DNA of 64,000 nt from Pyrocephalus nanus (GCA_038380795.1 CM076264.1:6574001-6638000); one strand, 5' to 3'. Positions 28,901 through 42,728 are shown, numbered from the stretch's first letter. Made by a program: numbers and translations. Notes: a model not told the origin generated them from the letters alone.

Positions 28901-28940
28901 TCCATATGAATTGATGCCTCTTAATATGCCCAGTTATTTA

Positions 28941-29808
28941 AATTGATTGATATTGATAGGTATAAAAGTGGTATCAAAATTATTAGGTATTTATGCCTAT
29001 CAATTGGTATTGATACCTTAGTGATGACTCCTATAGTAAGTCTCCCTGTCTATCAAAAGGTATCAATATTGATAGGTATTGATATGTATCAATGCTTATC
29101 TAAATCAGTCTACCAATACCTACCTCTCAGTAGGTATTAAAAAATATAGATATTATGGAGTATTGCTATTGAAAGTATCAATATCAATAGACAGAGATGC
29201 CTACTGATACCGAAATAAGTATCAAAATCTATAGTATTGAAATCAGTAGCTCTTGAAATGGAGAGATTTTCATGCTTATCAATGTGTATTGATGCCTACT
29301 GATTTCAAAATCAGTATAGAAATTGATAGGTATCAATTCCTACCTTTTGATATCACTAAGTATCATTGCCTAATGATATAAAAATAAATACTGACATGGA
29401 TATCTATGGATGCCTACCAATATTTAGATTAGCTTTGACAGGCATTGATATTAAAAGGTATTGATTCCTTTAAATAGGTACCATACTCTTCACAAAATTC
29501 ATATTGAATTAGGTTTTGATGCTACTAATACTGAAATTTGGCTTCAAAATCAAGAGGTACTGATAACTGTACTTAGCAGTAGGTACCAATGCCTTTAGAT
29601 AGATATGGAAATCAGCATTAAAAAATACAGGTGTCGGTGCCTATTGATATCAAAAGGTAAAGATGTGCACAGCTATCAATGCCTGTCAACACCAAAGTTT
29701 TGAAATCAACAGTCACCAATGGGCAGTGATGCCGATGGATATTGAAATCAATAAGTAGCAATGCTTACTGGTATCCAAATAGTATTGATATCTTTACTAT
29801 GCCTAGGT
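28941..29808. repeat. Degenerate tandem array of self-complementary ~30-bp units
   Basis: About 870 bp built from variants of TAGGTATCAATGCCTA and TGATATCAAAATCA. An idealised unit is roughly TATCAGTAGG, TATCAATG, CCTACTGATA, whose first and last parts are reverse complements. Examples: 29071-29100 (14-bp arms, 2-base loop, 12 pairs), 29297-29316 (9 perfect pairs), 29321-29338 (8 perfect pairs) and 29114-29139 (9 of 10 pairs). Sharp change from ordinary sequence on both sides. No coding potential; a few short frames run through it. Confidence 0.8.
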
Positions 29809-31189
29809 CCATGGGCCTGGGTTCAGTTTACATAGATGAGATGGCAGTGGCTCAGTATGTCAGAATTCTGGTTTAATTACACTGATTTGTAATCTCCCTT
29901 CAGTTAAGTGGGGATCGATGTTGAATTGTCAGATTTACCAGGAGAGTTCCTGGTCCAAAAAATTGCTCCAAAAAGGCAGTGCTTTTGCTTAACTGTGCTG
30001 CATTTAGTACCCAGGGGACCATCAGTGGGATGCTTTTGAGTGGTCAGCAGAGTCCAAGAGTCACGGCAGCTGCTGGGAGGAAACAGCTGCCAGGAGTGGA
30101 AACAACATATAGAATATCCATGAGGAACAGGAGGACAGGAAATAGGAAGCATTAAAATGAAAGAAAAGCCTCAAGACAGGTTCTCCTCAATGAATCGAAG
30201 AATTTTGATGAGGAAACTTTACTTTGACTGAAGTAGAGTAACCTTCAGGGGAACATATAGTTTGTGTTCTGGCAGACAGATCCAGCCTGTGATTTCTGGT
30301 GACAAGTGCTATCTACTTTGACCATGTAGATTATACATATACTGGTTAAATGCTGTTGTGCTTTAATTACTTATTCACAGGATGCAGATTTTTGGGTTTA
30401 AGCTTGTGCATTTTCCAGAAAAAAAAAAAAAAATTATAGCCAACTCCTGCTTTGAAGTAAGAAACCAAACCGCAGATTGTTTTCTTAGATGGTTGGAGCT
30501 TGGTATATGTAACAAGTCATTTTCTCCTGAAAATGTTATTGCTGTGGTCTGTATCAATGGAATTCTTCAGTTCATTTACTTTCTTAGCTGTTTATCAGAG
30601 GACTTGTTGTTCATTAAAGAAAGATTTAGCATAATCATGGCATAGATTTGGACATTAAAGTAAAACCACTATAAAGGTCTGGAGGATATGGAGTGAAAGA
30701 GTTCAAATATTCTGGCTTTCTTTTAGTTGTGTCAGATTTAAGTTGTTTGATTCATTTGACCTTTAATGCAAAGTACAAAGGCTGGTATCAATAAAATAGA
30801 AGAAGGGCTTTGACCTTGTAATCATGGGACACATTTAATATTTCACAGAGTATTCCAAGAAGATTCTAAAAATTACATCTCAAAATTGGAGTTAAAAAAT
30901 GGAGAGACGCATTTTATATCTTTTTCCTTTCAGAACTGCTACTTTAATACTAGAACAGAAGAATTCTGCTGCCACCTAAACTAGCAAAGAATAAAGTTGC
31001 CTCTCCCTATGAAATGTAGCAGTCAGCAGTTCTTCCATAGATTAGGGAAAAAAAAAAAGGGAAAAAAGTGTTAGGAAATGAGGACACTCCAAACTCTGGA
31101 TCATACATCCTGCACACCCACTAAGGGACACTTTGTGGTTTATCATTTACCACAAAATAGCTGTGGAATTGTCCTTCATCTATGTTCTC

Positions 31190-31290
31190 TTCGGTTTGGG
31201 TAGGTTGGTTGATTGGTTTTTGTTTGGTGGGATTTTTTTTGTTTTGGCTTGGGTTTTTTTGTTTTGGTTGGTTGGTTGGTTGTTTTTAAC
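31190..31290 (+). repeat. G/T-rich low-complexity stretch
   Basis: About 100 bases almost free of C and poor in A, including four GGTT units in a row near 31268-31283. The Trp/Phe/Gly-rich frame across it is an artefact. Confidence 0.8.
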
Positions 31291-32092
31291 GTGTGTGAAA
31301 ACAGATGTCATGTATCGTGCTCCTGAAATGTCCTGTGCCCTTGTAGTACAAGAAAAAGGAATACCAAAATTACATTTTCCAAAATCAAAATAGAGCTCCA
31401 GAATAATCAGTAATTATTTTTATAGGATGATTTTGGATTATCATGAAAAATCAGTATTTTTAAAAATTAACAAAAGTGGTTCAAGGACTGAACATGTGTT
31501 AAGGAAGTTGTTCACTCCTGTATATGTTTATAAAGTTCTTCTCTTGGGGTTATTTCACTAATTTCAATGCAATAGAAGTTTCTTTTGATTTCTGCTGCAC
31601 TAGTGAGATTACAGCTTTCATCCTTATATGATCCTCTTTGCCACTAAAACAAAATTGGGAGGGCTTCTGAATGGAAAAGCAGCAAATTGCTGGTTAACAT
31701 AGCTGTTGGTTGCCCTGGGAGTACTCACTGCGTCCTTCGGTTTAATTTGCTTAATATATGTAATTAATTAAGCAACTGCAAAGTGACAGAAATGCATTTG
31801 TGGATTCAGTCTCTGTAAATTAGTGATAAACAATTTGATACTGTGGGACATTGGTTCTTTCTCTGTGGGACTAATGATCTCTAGTGCCTCAGGAGTCGTT
31901 TGTGGAACTCATCGTGTTTACCTATTAAAATGAAGTCATTACATTTTGCTGTAGAAATCTTAGAATGCTTTTGGTACTACCTGCTGTGAATTGGGCTGTG
32001 AATTTCTGATCACGAATAGGACCTGAATCCACGTGGACAGGACCCTGTCCGCTAACATTAGTATTTTCAACAAAGGCAAAAAGTGGTCTCCT

Positions 32093-32149
32093 AAAGGGTG
32101 GAGGTCATTTAAAAGGGTGGAGATCATTTAAAAGGGTGGAGATCATTTA
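32093..32149 (+). repeat. Three tandem copies of a 19-bp unit
   Basis: The unit AAAAGGGTGGAGATCATTT is repeated three times, the first copy with small differences. Confidence 0.92.
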
Positions 32150-32595
32150 ACATGCTTGGACTGAATAGCTGTCTACTTGTCTACAGAGAGCTCTAGTGCA
32201 GCAGGTGCTGTGCCCACATTGTGTACAGTCTGGGCAGCCACACATGCAGCTACTGAGTCTGCCTACACAAATGATAATTTTTTTTGTATATGAAAATGTG
32301 TAAAAACAAAATTTGGAGGCTAAACTGAAAAAATGTTCGAAATTAGGCTCAAGACCAGTCCTTCCTACTTCCCTATACAGCATTCTTGTTGTTTTTCTTC
32401 CCTCCAAGTATTTAAAGGAAACTGATAATTTAGCTGGAGTCCAGGCACATGGTTCTTAGTGTCATCTGTACCCAAGAGATAAGTGACGTACCCTTAGTGC
32501 GAAGAAAAAAAAAAAGGCAAGCTTGTTTGTTGCAAAAGGAAATTCCTGTAGTTTGTTGTGACTGTCAAGCAGCATAACAAACTTCTGAGCTTAAC

Positions 32596-32641
32596 CACAG
32601 AGTCATTAGGGTTGGAAAAGACCTTTAAGATCAAGTCCAGT
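32596..32641 (-). mobile_element. CR1 LINE scrap, antisense
   Basis: About 45 bases resembling the complement of the CR1 3' end ('gttggaaaagaccttta' followed by 'gatcaagtccag'). Only this terminal piece remains. Confidence 0.6.
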
Positions 32642-35222
32642 CAAAATGGCAATTAGATTGGACTTCAGTGGATGAGCCATTTCGAGCCTGGGGTCTTGAC
32701 TGTCTCTGTAATTGTCCCGTGTTTTAACTTGTTCCACCTGCCAAATCTCTTAGAAAGTGGATTATTTGTTTATTTTTGAAGCTGCAGCCAAATATGCAGG
32801 AGATTTTCCTCTATGTGAAACAAAATGATTTCTCAACAGGGAACACAGTGGTATTATTAATAGAGCTTGAAGTCCAAAAAAGTGATGATATTTTAACTGG
32901 TGGCCTATGTCTGTAGCATATCTAGCAAGTCTTATGCAATTCTCAGACCCAAAATATGTGTTGTTTTAAAATAGGAGTCAAGCACTAAGGGTTTCTTTCC
33001 TGCTGTTTTTAAAAAGCCGTATAGTCAGAACAAAGCACAAAGATATGAAATATAACGATTTAGCCCAAAACTTGGGCTGAAATGTGCGTTCTCCATCCCT
33101 TTTGTCAAAGTTGAGACGTTGTGCAAGAGAGCACATGACAAGAGTCAGGAAGTAGGATGAGAACAAGCAGTCCCTTTGGCTCTGCAGCACCGTGTTGTGC
33201 AATTCAGCCAGGAGAAAGTGGAAGCATCTAACCCATAGGTAGCCTTTGACCATCACATCTGGCTTTGCTGGGCTCATACTGAAGCCAAGACCTCATTATG
33301 CAAACTAAGGCAGTTTAGATCACGCCAAGAAAATCAGAGCTGTAGATCTTCGAGGAATGCAATAACCTGGCAGGGAGGAACTAAGTAAGTTTAGACGATG
33401 CCAGAACCAGACAAATGCGCAAGAATTTGCTGAACTACATTTTTAGCCTTGGGCATCAAAGTCCTTTGAACCTTGTCTTGGTAACCTAGCGCATTTTCTA
33501 CTTGTGCCTAATGTTCTCAGACCTGGCCTAAGTTTTCAGAGTGTTGAATGTGTCCATTTTTCTCCTGTGAAGTGTGAATGGGGCTGGGATAAGCAAACAC
33601 CTTGTTAAGTAGGATTTCATTTGGTACATATGCTGGAAATGACACACAACTTTTAAACTTGCTGGATGTTCAGGTTGAGATGGTGGTTTTCAATCAGGGT
33701 ATGATGTGTTTGATACATCAGTTTATTAAGAAATATCATGCAGATAGAATGACAATGGCTACGTAGAATTCTCTGTAATTGTAAAACTAAGGCTTGGGAA
33801 AAATCCTAGCTCCATCAGAGTTAGTGGCATAAACACTCATTCCCAGGGAAAAGAGACTTTCAACTCATGCTTTTGGTTTCAGTGGTTGCTTACCAACTGC
33901 AAGTACATGGAAGCAAATTGTAAAGTAAGACAAGTATCAGTGTCATCATTCCTCAGCTGGGCTTTGGAGACCTCCAGACTTTGAGATCCTTGTGAAAACA
34001 CAGCATGCGGGTGTGTATGGAGTAGCAAAGGATTTTGTGTGTATGTTGTAGCTTCATTTTCTGGACTGTTATTTTTCCATGGGAAAAACACAGAACTCAG
34101 CATATTAGTGTATCTTTGGCAACTTTTAAAAGGATTTAAAACATTTAACCAGGTGATGTTAATTGCATTCTGAAGGATAAGCATCTTAGTCAGTCAATGG
34201 GACTGCTTCACTGAAGATAGTATTTTCAATACTTATTCATTTCCTTCATATGAACTGACAGGGCTCACACAATCAGTGACCTTGGTCTCTCATTACCTTG
34301 CCCGAGGTTTGGGACCTTTTTGCTGTCCCTAATTTCCTTCACTGAGATCAAACTCCTGCAAACGAGCTAATTACGACCTCTGAGCCACTGAGTAGTGTCA
34401 GGCACTACTGAGTGCACCATAACCCTAACATTTTATTAAGGTAGTCATGAAGGATGTTTAATTTTCTTAAAAGAGATAGACCCCAAAGAATCCAGAGGAG
34501 CAGCTCTAGGAAAAGATGAACTTGTAAGGGTAGAGCCAAATCATGGCTCTAGGCTCCAACATCAACACGGTGGGAGACGAAAAATTCCTTTGCTCCATCT
34601 GTGTGCCTGTCCAGCCAGTCAGTCAATATGTGCTTTATTGCACATACTATTGATCCAAAGCACCCCAGCAGAGTGCCAGGACACGATGTACTCTGGCACA
34701 GCACTGGCTGCACTGGCTCTGGCGCTCCATCAGGCTTTCCTGAACTTATCTTCTGTAAACTCTTTTTTCCCCATCTGTGCTGTGGCTGGAGACTCTGCCT
34801 GGCTCCCTTAAGTAGTCAGGCCCTTTCCCAGAGGAGTTCTGAGACACTGCAGGCTCACCTTTAGTTTGGCTGAGGGCAGAGATGCTGCTCTGGCTGGCTG
34901 AATATTTGAGAAGCTGAGTAGACTGGAACTGCGGGTTTGGCACTTACATAAGGATTTGTGTGTTCACTGCAGGATGTGCCTGTTTCTCCCTTAAAGACAC
35001 CGGGTTACAGTCAGCTGGCACATTTACTTCGTCCCAGTACTTGCTCTTCCACATGAAGAAAGTAACCTGCCTCAGGTTGTCAAAGAAACATAAATGTGTG
35101 ATTGTTTAAAAGCATGTCCTAGATGAAAGAAGAGAGGGAATCTTTTCTGACTTGTGCAGTTTGAGGAGCAAACATGGATGTTTACCCTGTGCCAAAATCT
35201 GCCCACATAAGCAGATCAGACC

Positions 35223-35317
35223 TTTTTTTTTTTTTTTTTTTTTTTTTTTCCTTTAATGTTGTTCTGGAAGGTCAGAGACTATTTTGTTTGCTGCAGGGTT
35301 TTTTTTTTTTTTTTTTT
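35223..35317 (+). repeat. Pair of long T tracts (T28 and T19)
   Basis: T28 at 35223-35250 and T19 at 35299-35317, separated by 48 bases of ordinary sequence. Confidence 0.93.
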
Positions 35318-36112
35318 GCTTAGTGAAGCAAAGTTCACAGGAGCCAGAGTAACGATCTGATTTCCAACTTTTCTTCATTCTTCCCTGAGTGCTTCGTTAA
35401 ATATAACTGTGGCAGTCTCAGCTTCGAGCAAATAAGCTGCAACTTCCAAATAAGCAATAAACTCCTTTGTCCATTAAAAAAAAAAAATAACTTCAGAATT
35501 ACTGATATAAATGGTACGAAATGTCTCAAGGGCTGTTGACATCCTGAGCATTTGCTTTATGTGCCCTGAAAATTCACCGTGCAGCTGTTTGGGTTTCTGC
35601 CTCTGAACATCTTCACGTGCAAGAACTGTGCCACCTCCTGTAACTCACTGTTCTCATACAGACTGAAGCAGAAATTTGGGGTTAGACACATCCAGTGTGC
35701 AAATGCATTGTTAAGGGTAGCTGACCTTTTGTATTGTGTATGTTTCCAACAGCACTGAAGAATCATTCTGTTGTAATTTGTTAGAGCTGGATAATGAATC
35801 CGAGTCTCTTTACTTTGTCAGGGGCATTTTTTTTATTTGTATCTCTTTACAATTATGTCTCAATGTCTTATTTGCAAAAGAGATAATAATTCTCTGCCTG
35901 ATAAGGGTATTGAGGCTTTTCTTATGTTGATGGATTCTTTACTGGGCATGTGTTTCTGATAAACTCTTAGCAAAGGGAAGCATTAACAGTGTGAACTGTG
36001 TTGATTTTGGGTATGTGTTAATGCCAGCCAGATAGAGGACAGTCAGCCCATTTGCTGCAACGTTATGTGGCCCATGAATATATGGGATAAACTGCCCTTT
36101 TTATCCCAATAG

Positions 36113-36126
36113 CCCCCCCCCCCCCC
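36113..36126 (+). repeat. C14 homopolymer
   Basis: Fourteen uninterrupted C in AT-rich DNA, followed by a CGCC and T6. Confidence 0.93.
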
Positions 36127-39100
36127 GCCTTTTTTGGGTGTGAGAGGTGGAGGGAGGTTAGATAAGGGCTCAGCTTTCCCCTATTGTGTAAACATTCTTT
36201 TGTGCTGGATATTCTGAGCCTCTGAGTCCTGTTTGGTACTGCTGAACCTCTGCATATATACAATGGTAAAATGGAAGTACAGGAGACAGCTTTTATAACA
36301 TTTATATTGATGAAAACTTTCTAAATTGGTTTTTGTGCTTATTTACACAGTGGAACCTGTAGAAAAGCTCAGCAATCAATATTGCCACAAGAAGATGACA
36401 TTTAGTTTAGTTTTCTCAATCATTTTTCCTACTTGTTAAACACTGAATAATTTAGTTTATAGAACATAAAATTGGTAAAGTAATATAGCTGAAGTAAATA
36501 ACAGTCACCTATTTGACTAATATTTCCTTTATTTAGTAGCGATGGCTTCTTTAAACCCTTGGTGCCTTACACCTGTGTATTATTGAGTGAAATTACTAAT
36601 ATTTGATGTGGGTTTCAGGACAACTGCACCAGTGGACCTCTGTCTATTTAGGGAGAAAATTTGCCCTTTGTCAGAATTGTGATTGACACATCCCCTAGGA
36701 AGGAAGCATGGAAAGTGAGGAAAAGGGGTTATACCTACTGAGGACAAACAGAGTATCTCCTCTGCTTGTAACTTCAGGCTAATTGTCCTGGGTTTGCTTT
36801 TTGCTGTGGAGGGTGTAGTATTTCTTGGACCTTGTGGCAGACCTCTGTTTCATGGTCTGGAAACAGGTTTAAATTCAATAAACTGTGAGTCATTGCATTT
36901 GGAAGATGTCCCAGGAGAGACCACAAATAGAATCAACTCTGGGGCAATTCCACCAAGTACCAAATGGAATCCAAAAGGACCATGTGGGAAGTTACTTCCA
37001 AGGTTTCTGATCTTTCTAGATCATTTCTAGAAATGTTATCACAAACTGCTCAGAGCAATTTCAACAGCTGATCTTTTTTTTTTTTTCATTTAAGTTTAAT
37101 CTATTTCTGACTCCTAAAGATCCAGAGTTGAAGTTGCAATTTTTTTTTTTTTTAAGTAATTTTGGCACTAGGCTGTTACTGAAAAAAGAAATTGATTTTT
37201 GTTGTACTTCCCCAATAAAGTGGTACCACTACTCCACTTTTAGCAACCAGCTATCAGCCCGCACTCTGCAATTGGAAAATCTGTAATCAGATCCTTTTGA
37301 ACTCTTCCACAAGTCTTGTCACAGCACCTTTCCTTCACTACGTGATTTCTGCCTGCACAAACACAATTTAATATTGGAGTTCATTTAGATTAGTGGGTGT
37401 AATGTTGCTTGATGAGCTGCCAGCTAGGCACGTGTAGATACTTCAGCTGAGATTTGATCTCTTGCTGCTAAACTCTCACTTGCCTGAGGTTTTTCCAATT
37501 CATTCTTCCTGCACTTAGGCCACTACCTTGCCTGCTGATTACTTCACTCATCCTGTACAAAACTGTGTTGTTTCCCTTAAAGGTGATGCATCAGCTGCAT
37601 CCAGCTTAACTTGCAGACCTGCAAGGTAACTAAGTGCCTGCTTCTAGTTGTTGCCTTGAGGTTCTTGTTCTACTGATTTCCTGTCACTTTCCACTTTTCA
37701 ATTACAGTAATTTGGAAACGCTTGATTTCAGTAAACTGTCCTTTTAGGTTTTGGAATCGAATAAATTTTACCTATTGGGCACACCTGTTCCCATTTCCTT
37801 TCCAGGTGAACGTACAGTGTCAGCAGTTGCATATCTGTGCAATGGTTGTATCTGACTTGCAAAAATATTTTAAGATCTCTATGTGCAAAATGTCATGGAG
37901 GTACACTTTGTACTGTGTTACGTTCTATAGACGAGGCCAAAGGAGAGGATATAGTTTAATCATTAGAGACCTTGGACTGAGAGGCATTACTTTGGGTTTC
38001 TATTCTTGGTTTTAATGCTGACTTAACATGTGACTTGTGAAAGATATAACCTTTGCAGTGCCCCTGCCTACCCACAGATAAAATTAATATTATAATCTCT
38101 ACTGCTCAAGTTTTATCATTAAAAAGACTACACTAGTCTCTGTCTCAAGCCCTGTTTGATAGCCTGTCAAATATAAAGCTCAGCTCTAAGGTTTCCTTTT
38201 CACCCCTCTCCATCCTCATCCCTTAATGGCACAGTTTCTGCTTACTTGGGTACTGGCTCACACACCCAGTTAGTAATCTCTCACAACTACATTTAAATAA
38301 ACCAAAGGAACTATAAACCAGAAGAATAAGGACCGTGAGCCCAGGAGTAATCACATCTTTGGTGTGTGGCCTATGAATAAGCAATTCTAGGAGCTGTAAA
38401 CCTCAGCTTCAGAGTCCAAGGAAATAACATACTACCTGAGCTTAGTCTTTTTGACCTCCCTAATCCAAGCACACCAGATTTGGGTGGTTGTAGATAAGGA
38501 GAAGGACAAAAAAAGCCAGAGCACCAATTAGTGGGGGTTTTTGTGCGTAATTCTGTGAAGTGGTCAGGTGCCATGCTGCGTAAATGATGTATTTGGGTTA
38601 GACAAAAGTGTGACAACTGTGTTCCTCTATGGTCCATACATAAGCCGTGTGAGCAAGTTTTATTTCTGCAGGAGTTAAAAATAATGCACTTACGTAACTT
38701 GTAAGTGGTATAGATTTCCATAAGCATGAGTCAAAATCTTTTTTTTTTTCCTCTTGCTTGTGTGAGTAGACCAGCTAGAGACAAAATGGACCTCCACAGG
38801 GTTTGGCCCAACTGTGCATCTGTCTTATCTCTCTGCTCTACAAAACATTTTTCAGAGGAAATGGGAAAGGTCTCTTGAAGATTAAGTACAAGCTAGTGTT
38901 GACAGTGCTGTTTTGGATCTGTACTGTTCTTCTCTGCAATTTTATGATCTTCAAAATAAAAAATGAGAAGAAGCTGGAGCCAGAAGAGCAAAAGAACAGT
39001 ATTATGTGATACTTGGGATAAATTTAACAGTGGGGAGAAACTCAACTTTGTACGCTACATCTTCATGTGCAGAGACTGCAAGAATTAGTGGAAAAGATTC

Positions 39101-42100
39101 CAACTGTAAAAGGAGTATTATCAAATTAAGAAAAAAAAAGGGAAGAAGAAAGAAAGAAGTAAAAATATTTTATCAGACACTACTGCAGCAACAGATTTCC
39201 ACCAAAAGCTGGAAAAAAGTGCTAAAAAGCCACATATTCTTTCCTTGGTTTTGTGCATCTGCTAAAAAATAACATTCGAGAGACACTAAAAAAATAATCA
39301 AAAAATAATACAAAAAAATTAATATATGAATGACTATATCTGATGAAGCATCTTCAAGAAGGCACGAGAAGTGTTGTGTGTTAGCACAAAGCCTAACTCT
39401 AAGCCTGATGCACATTCTCTGAGTGTTCCTGGAAGGAATGCTAATACTGATATAAAGATAAGTGAGTCAGGCACAGAGCCTAATGTTATTTATTCTAACA
39501 AAAGTGCCTGTTTTGCTGAGAGGGTAAATACCTATTAGAGATGAAGGCTGATGCCCAAACTTCTACTTTTAGCCAGTGCAGATAGCAGAAGACAACTGTG
39601 AGGTTGTGTCACACTGGTTTGGTTTCTAATCTTTAAAGTCAGGCTATGGTCAGATGTTTAATGCAGAATTAAGATTTCTTTCTTTGCCCTGAGTGGCTTG
39701 CTTTTAGCATCCACCTCTATTTCCCTGTTGGCAGCCTGTGTGCTCTGGCAGGTTAACCTGAGCACAGAGATTGTAGAGAAGCAGGTGAGGATCACTCACA
39801 CAGTCCATCCTGGTGCTTGCTGCTGGCATTTTCAGGCTGAATTCGTAAGGGTGTCTTGAGCTGCTAAAGCCAATTCTGCAGTGAACAACTCATTGCTGTG
39901 TGTAGATTATAGGTAAATCCATTTTTTGTAGCACTCTTTCATATTAATGGTGCCAGTAGCTTACTCTGGTCTGCTCTACTATGTTATCTTTTGTTTGACC
40001 ACAGATATATTGGTATACACCTTCATCCATGTAGTGTCGAAGTAGTGCAGGATGTAACCTTTCCTTTTTATTTTCCGCTAACTTCCAAAATTATTCTTCC
40101 AGCTACTAGCACTTCAATTTTTCAATATTTCCTTTTAAAACGTAGTGCATTATTCCAGAAGAGTCTCTGTGAGATACTGTACTCAGAGACAAAATAGCAT
40201 CTTTGTTCCAGTTGTGTTACTTTCCAGTAAAGACTGGGCTAGCTGCTTGTACAGCATGGAAGACTCCCATTTGGGGAGTTTTTTACAGTAATTTAGATAC
40301 TCTCTAGTTTCTAAAACACAGTCCACTGTTCTGAAAACATTATGTTCTTAAATGTATGGCTTCATATGGCTTCCAAGAGAAATATTTCCTCAAATACAAG
40401 GTGTAGCTTAAACTTGGCTGTATATACAAAGGAAAGCTAATTACAGAAAAACAAAAATATTGCCTCAAATCCGAAGAGCTTGAGACAGAAAAGTTTCTAT
40501 TATTCCTCCTGAGAAATTAGAGCACATTCCAATTTAAGCTTTTCTCAGAAGCTTGTTCTGAATTTCTCGGAAAGAATTCAGAAAAGCGGGACAAGTAGCA
40601 TTTCTCACGATTTTTCAGTCTTTTACAATGAAAAACATTATTTAAAACTATTTAAAATAAAATAATAATTTTAATCCAGTAGAGGTGCATACCTGTGTGT
40701 AATAAATAACAACTGACAGTAGCTTTGCTAATCTTAATCACTTTTTATGAGGTCCTGAGGGGTCTGCAGACCACTAGGGGGAAAAACTCTGACCTATCCT
40801 GTTCTAGGGTTTATACTGTAACACAGCAAGCAGGCACACACTATTTAGATAATAGAGAACAACTAAGGCTCCAGTCAGTAATGAAAATTAATGCCCCTGG
40901 AAGCTGAGGGGTAAGGTCATGGGTGTATGAATGTAACTCTGGCAATAAGGGGATTATTATCAGGTAATGTGATGTGGTGTGTCACTTGGGTGATCACAGC
41001 TGATGGCTATCCCAAGAAAGGCAAAAAGCTAAGGCCCCAATCCTACAAGTATGAATGGCATCAGTGGAACTGCTTCCAATTAGGCTGCTGATGTATGGAA
41101 GGCCATGCCAGCAGGTATCTTTACAGGCCTGGATGCCAAGGCAAGTGCAAGAGAGTGTAGAGAAAGTGTGCGCTTTCCTATTTCCATGTAGTGGAAAACA
41201 AGGGAATCACAGCCTTAGGCTCTAATAGCTGGAGGTGCTTCAGACTGTTCTGTGAATCAAACCCCAACTGTCTGATTTTCACAGTGAAAAAATGTCTCCA
41301 GGGGGAGGATGTTTTTGTAGTAAAGTACAACTTTTTAGGATGTGCAGCGATGTTCCATTATTGGGTAGGTTAGGTGGGTGGGTGAGACAGCAGGATAAAT
41401 GACTTGGTTTGCATGGATGAGTAATGACCCAATTCCTCTGCTGAACTAAGGTATGATTCTTTGGCAGACTAATATTGCTGTGGAGGCTGTATTAATTTGT
41501 ATTTGCATACTATGGGAATTACTTTGCACGGATTGCCTTAATTCTGTGTCTGAGCTTATGTTGAATCTTCTCTGTGGTGTTTATTACCTCACACTATATT
41601 TGCTCAGAAATTCTGCTCAAATGGGAGAGTTCTTCACTCAGGGAGCACAGGTGCATGGCATGAGGTAAAGCGATTTATGTGGAAAAATAAGGAAATCTGC
41701 ATTCAAGCATGCTTTTTTGATAATGGCAAATTTACTATGTAATTTGGTGCCAATTTAAGATAATTTGCTTTCCTGCTAGAAAGATGTGAACTGAACCACA
41801 GTATGTGTTGGCTCTTTCTAGTCTTTGAGAAGTATCAAAGTTGAGGAGCCAGAGGGATAACGCTGGGGGCTGAGAACAGAGAGCGTGCAGTTTTATTCTT
41901 GCCCCGGCAATTATGCGCTACGTATGTGGCCACAGCGTTTAACTCTTACACGTCCCAGTTTCTCTGCCTGACAAATAGCGGCTGATGCGTTCTGCATAGG
42001 GAGACAGTGCAGCGGCTAGAATTCCTGCTTTTGAAATCGGCTTAAATTTAGCCTTGGAGAGAAGAGTTAATGGTTGCAGGGTAAGAACAGCAGTGCCGCG

Positions 42101-42332
42101 GGCGGGCTCCGGGTGCAAGACACGTATCATTTCCCAGCTGCCAGTCGCGCAGCGCTGCATCCCGGCTGCATTTCCGAGCCCGCTCGAGTGCAAGCGGGGA
42201 GGCGGCCGGAGCCGGGGCGGCCGCGCACACCCCCCCGGGGCTCGGGGAGCGGCGGGAGCTGCGCTCTCGGCTCCGCCAAGAGTTAACGGAGGCTCCCCCG
42301 GGGCCGCCGCCGCCTCCCCACCCCGGCGCTGC

Positions 42333-42364
42333 ATCATTATTATTATTATTATCCCCCCCCCCCC
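42333..42364 (+). repeat. (ATT)n trinucleotide run followed by a C12 tract
   Basis: About six ATT units run directly into twelve C (42353-42364) within the CpG island. A simple-sequence junction, probably length-variable. Confidence 0.85.
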
Positions 42365-42502
42365 CTTTCCCTCGCCTTCCAGTTTTGGCAGGGGATTAAA
42401 GCAGCTCCCCCCTGTGGCAGCAGTGACCCAGAAACGAGTTTGATTCACGGAGTCCTTCCTCCATAACAAGTACAAACGTCAGTCAGAGGGACTCTGTGCG
42501 TG

Positions 42503-42534
42503 TTGTTTGTGTGTGTGTGAGTGCGTGTGTGTGT
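42503..42534 (+). repeat. Imperfect (GT)n run in the CpG island
   Basis: A GTGT-rich stretch with interruptions (TGTGTGTGTGAGTGCGTGTGTGTG). Simple repeat with no coding potential; apparent Cys/Val-rich frames through it are artefacts. Confidence 0.75.
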
Positions 42535-42728
42535 GGCCGAGGGAAGCCGCTCTCCGCGCCCGCTCCCCGACGCCGCGCCAAACTCATGCGGCGGCCCCGA
42601 GCCCTCCGCGCAGGGGGAGCCCGGCCGCGCCGCCCGCCCTCGCCGCCGCCACGCCGCCGCCAGCAGGTAACCGAGCCCTCCGCCGCGCCAGCCGGGGGAG
42701 CCGCCAGCACAGCCATATTTGATGCTGG

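Larger units (their letters stand above)
15518..28940. other. Intergenic DNA with simple repeats and possible old retroelement remnants
   Basis: Listed simple repeats apart, two parts look unlike plain unique DNA. About 17800-18350 has a GC-rich, promoter-like look when read on the minus strand (a TATATATA near 17790-17800) and may be an old antisense LTR. About 26170-27060 is GC-richer and ends with an AATAAA at 27049. I could not tie either to a family. Confidence 0.5.
29809..42069. other. Intergenic DNA immediately upstream of the JADE1 CpG island
   Basis: AT-rich with the listed simple repeats and one CR1 scrap. No exon, RNA gene or strongly gene-like frame seen. From memory, the region upstream of JADE1 is gene-poor in human, which would fit. 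Confidence 0.6.

Noticed and set aside
36788..37030. Possible LTR start at TGTCCTGGGTTTG
   Set aside because: Only the first dozen bases look LTR-like; no matching 3' terminus or target duplication was found.
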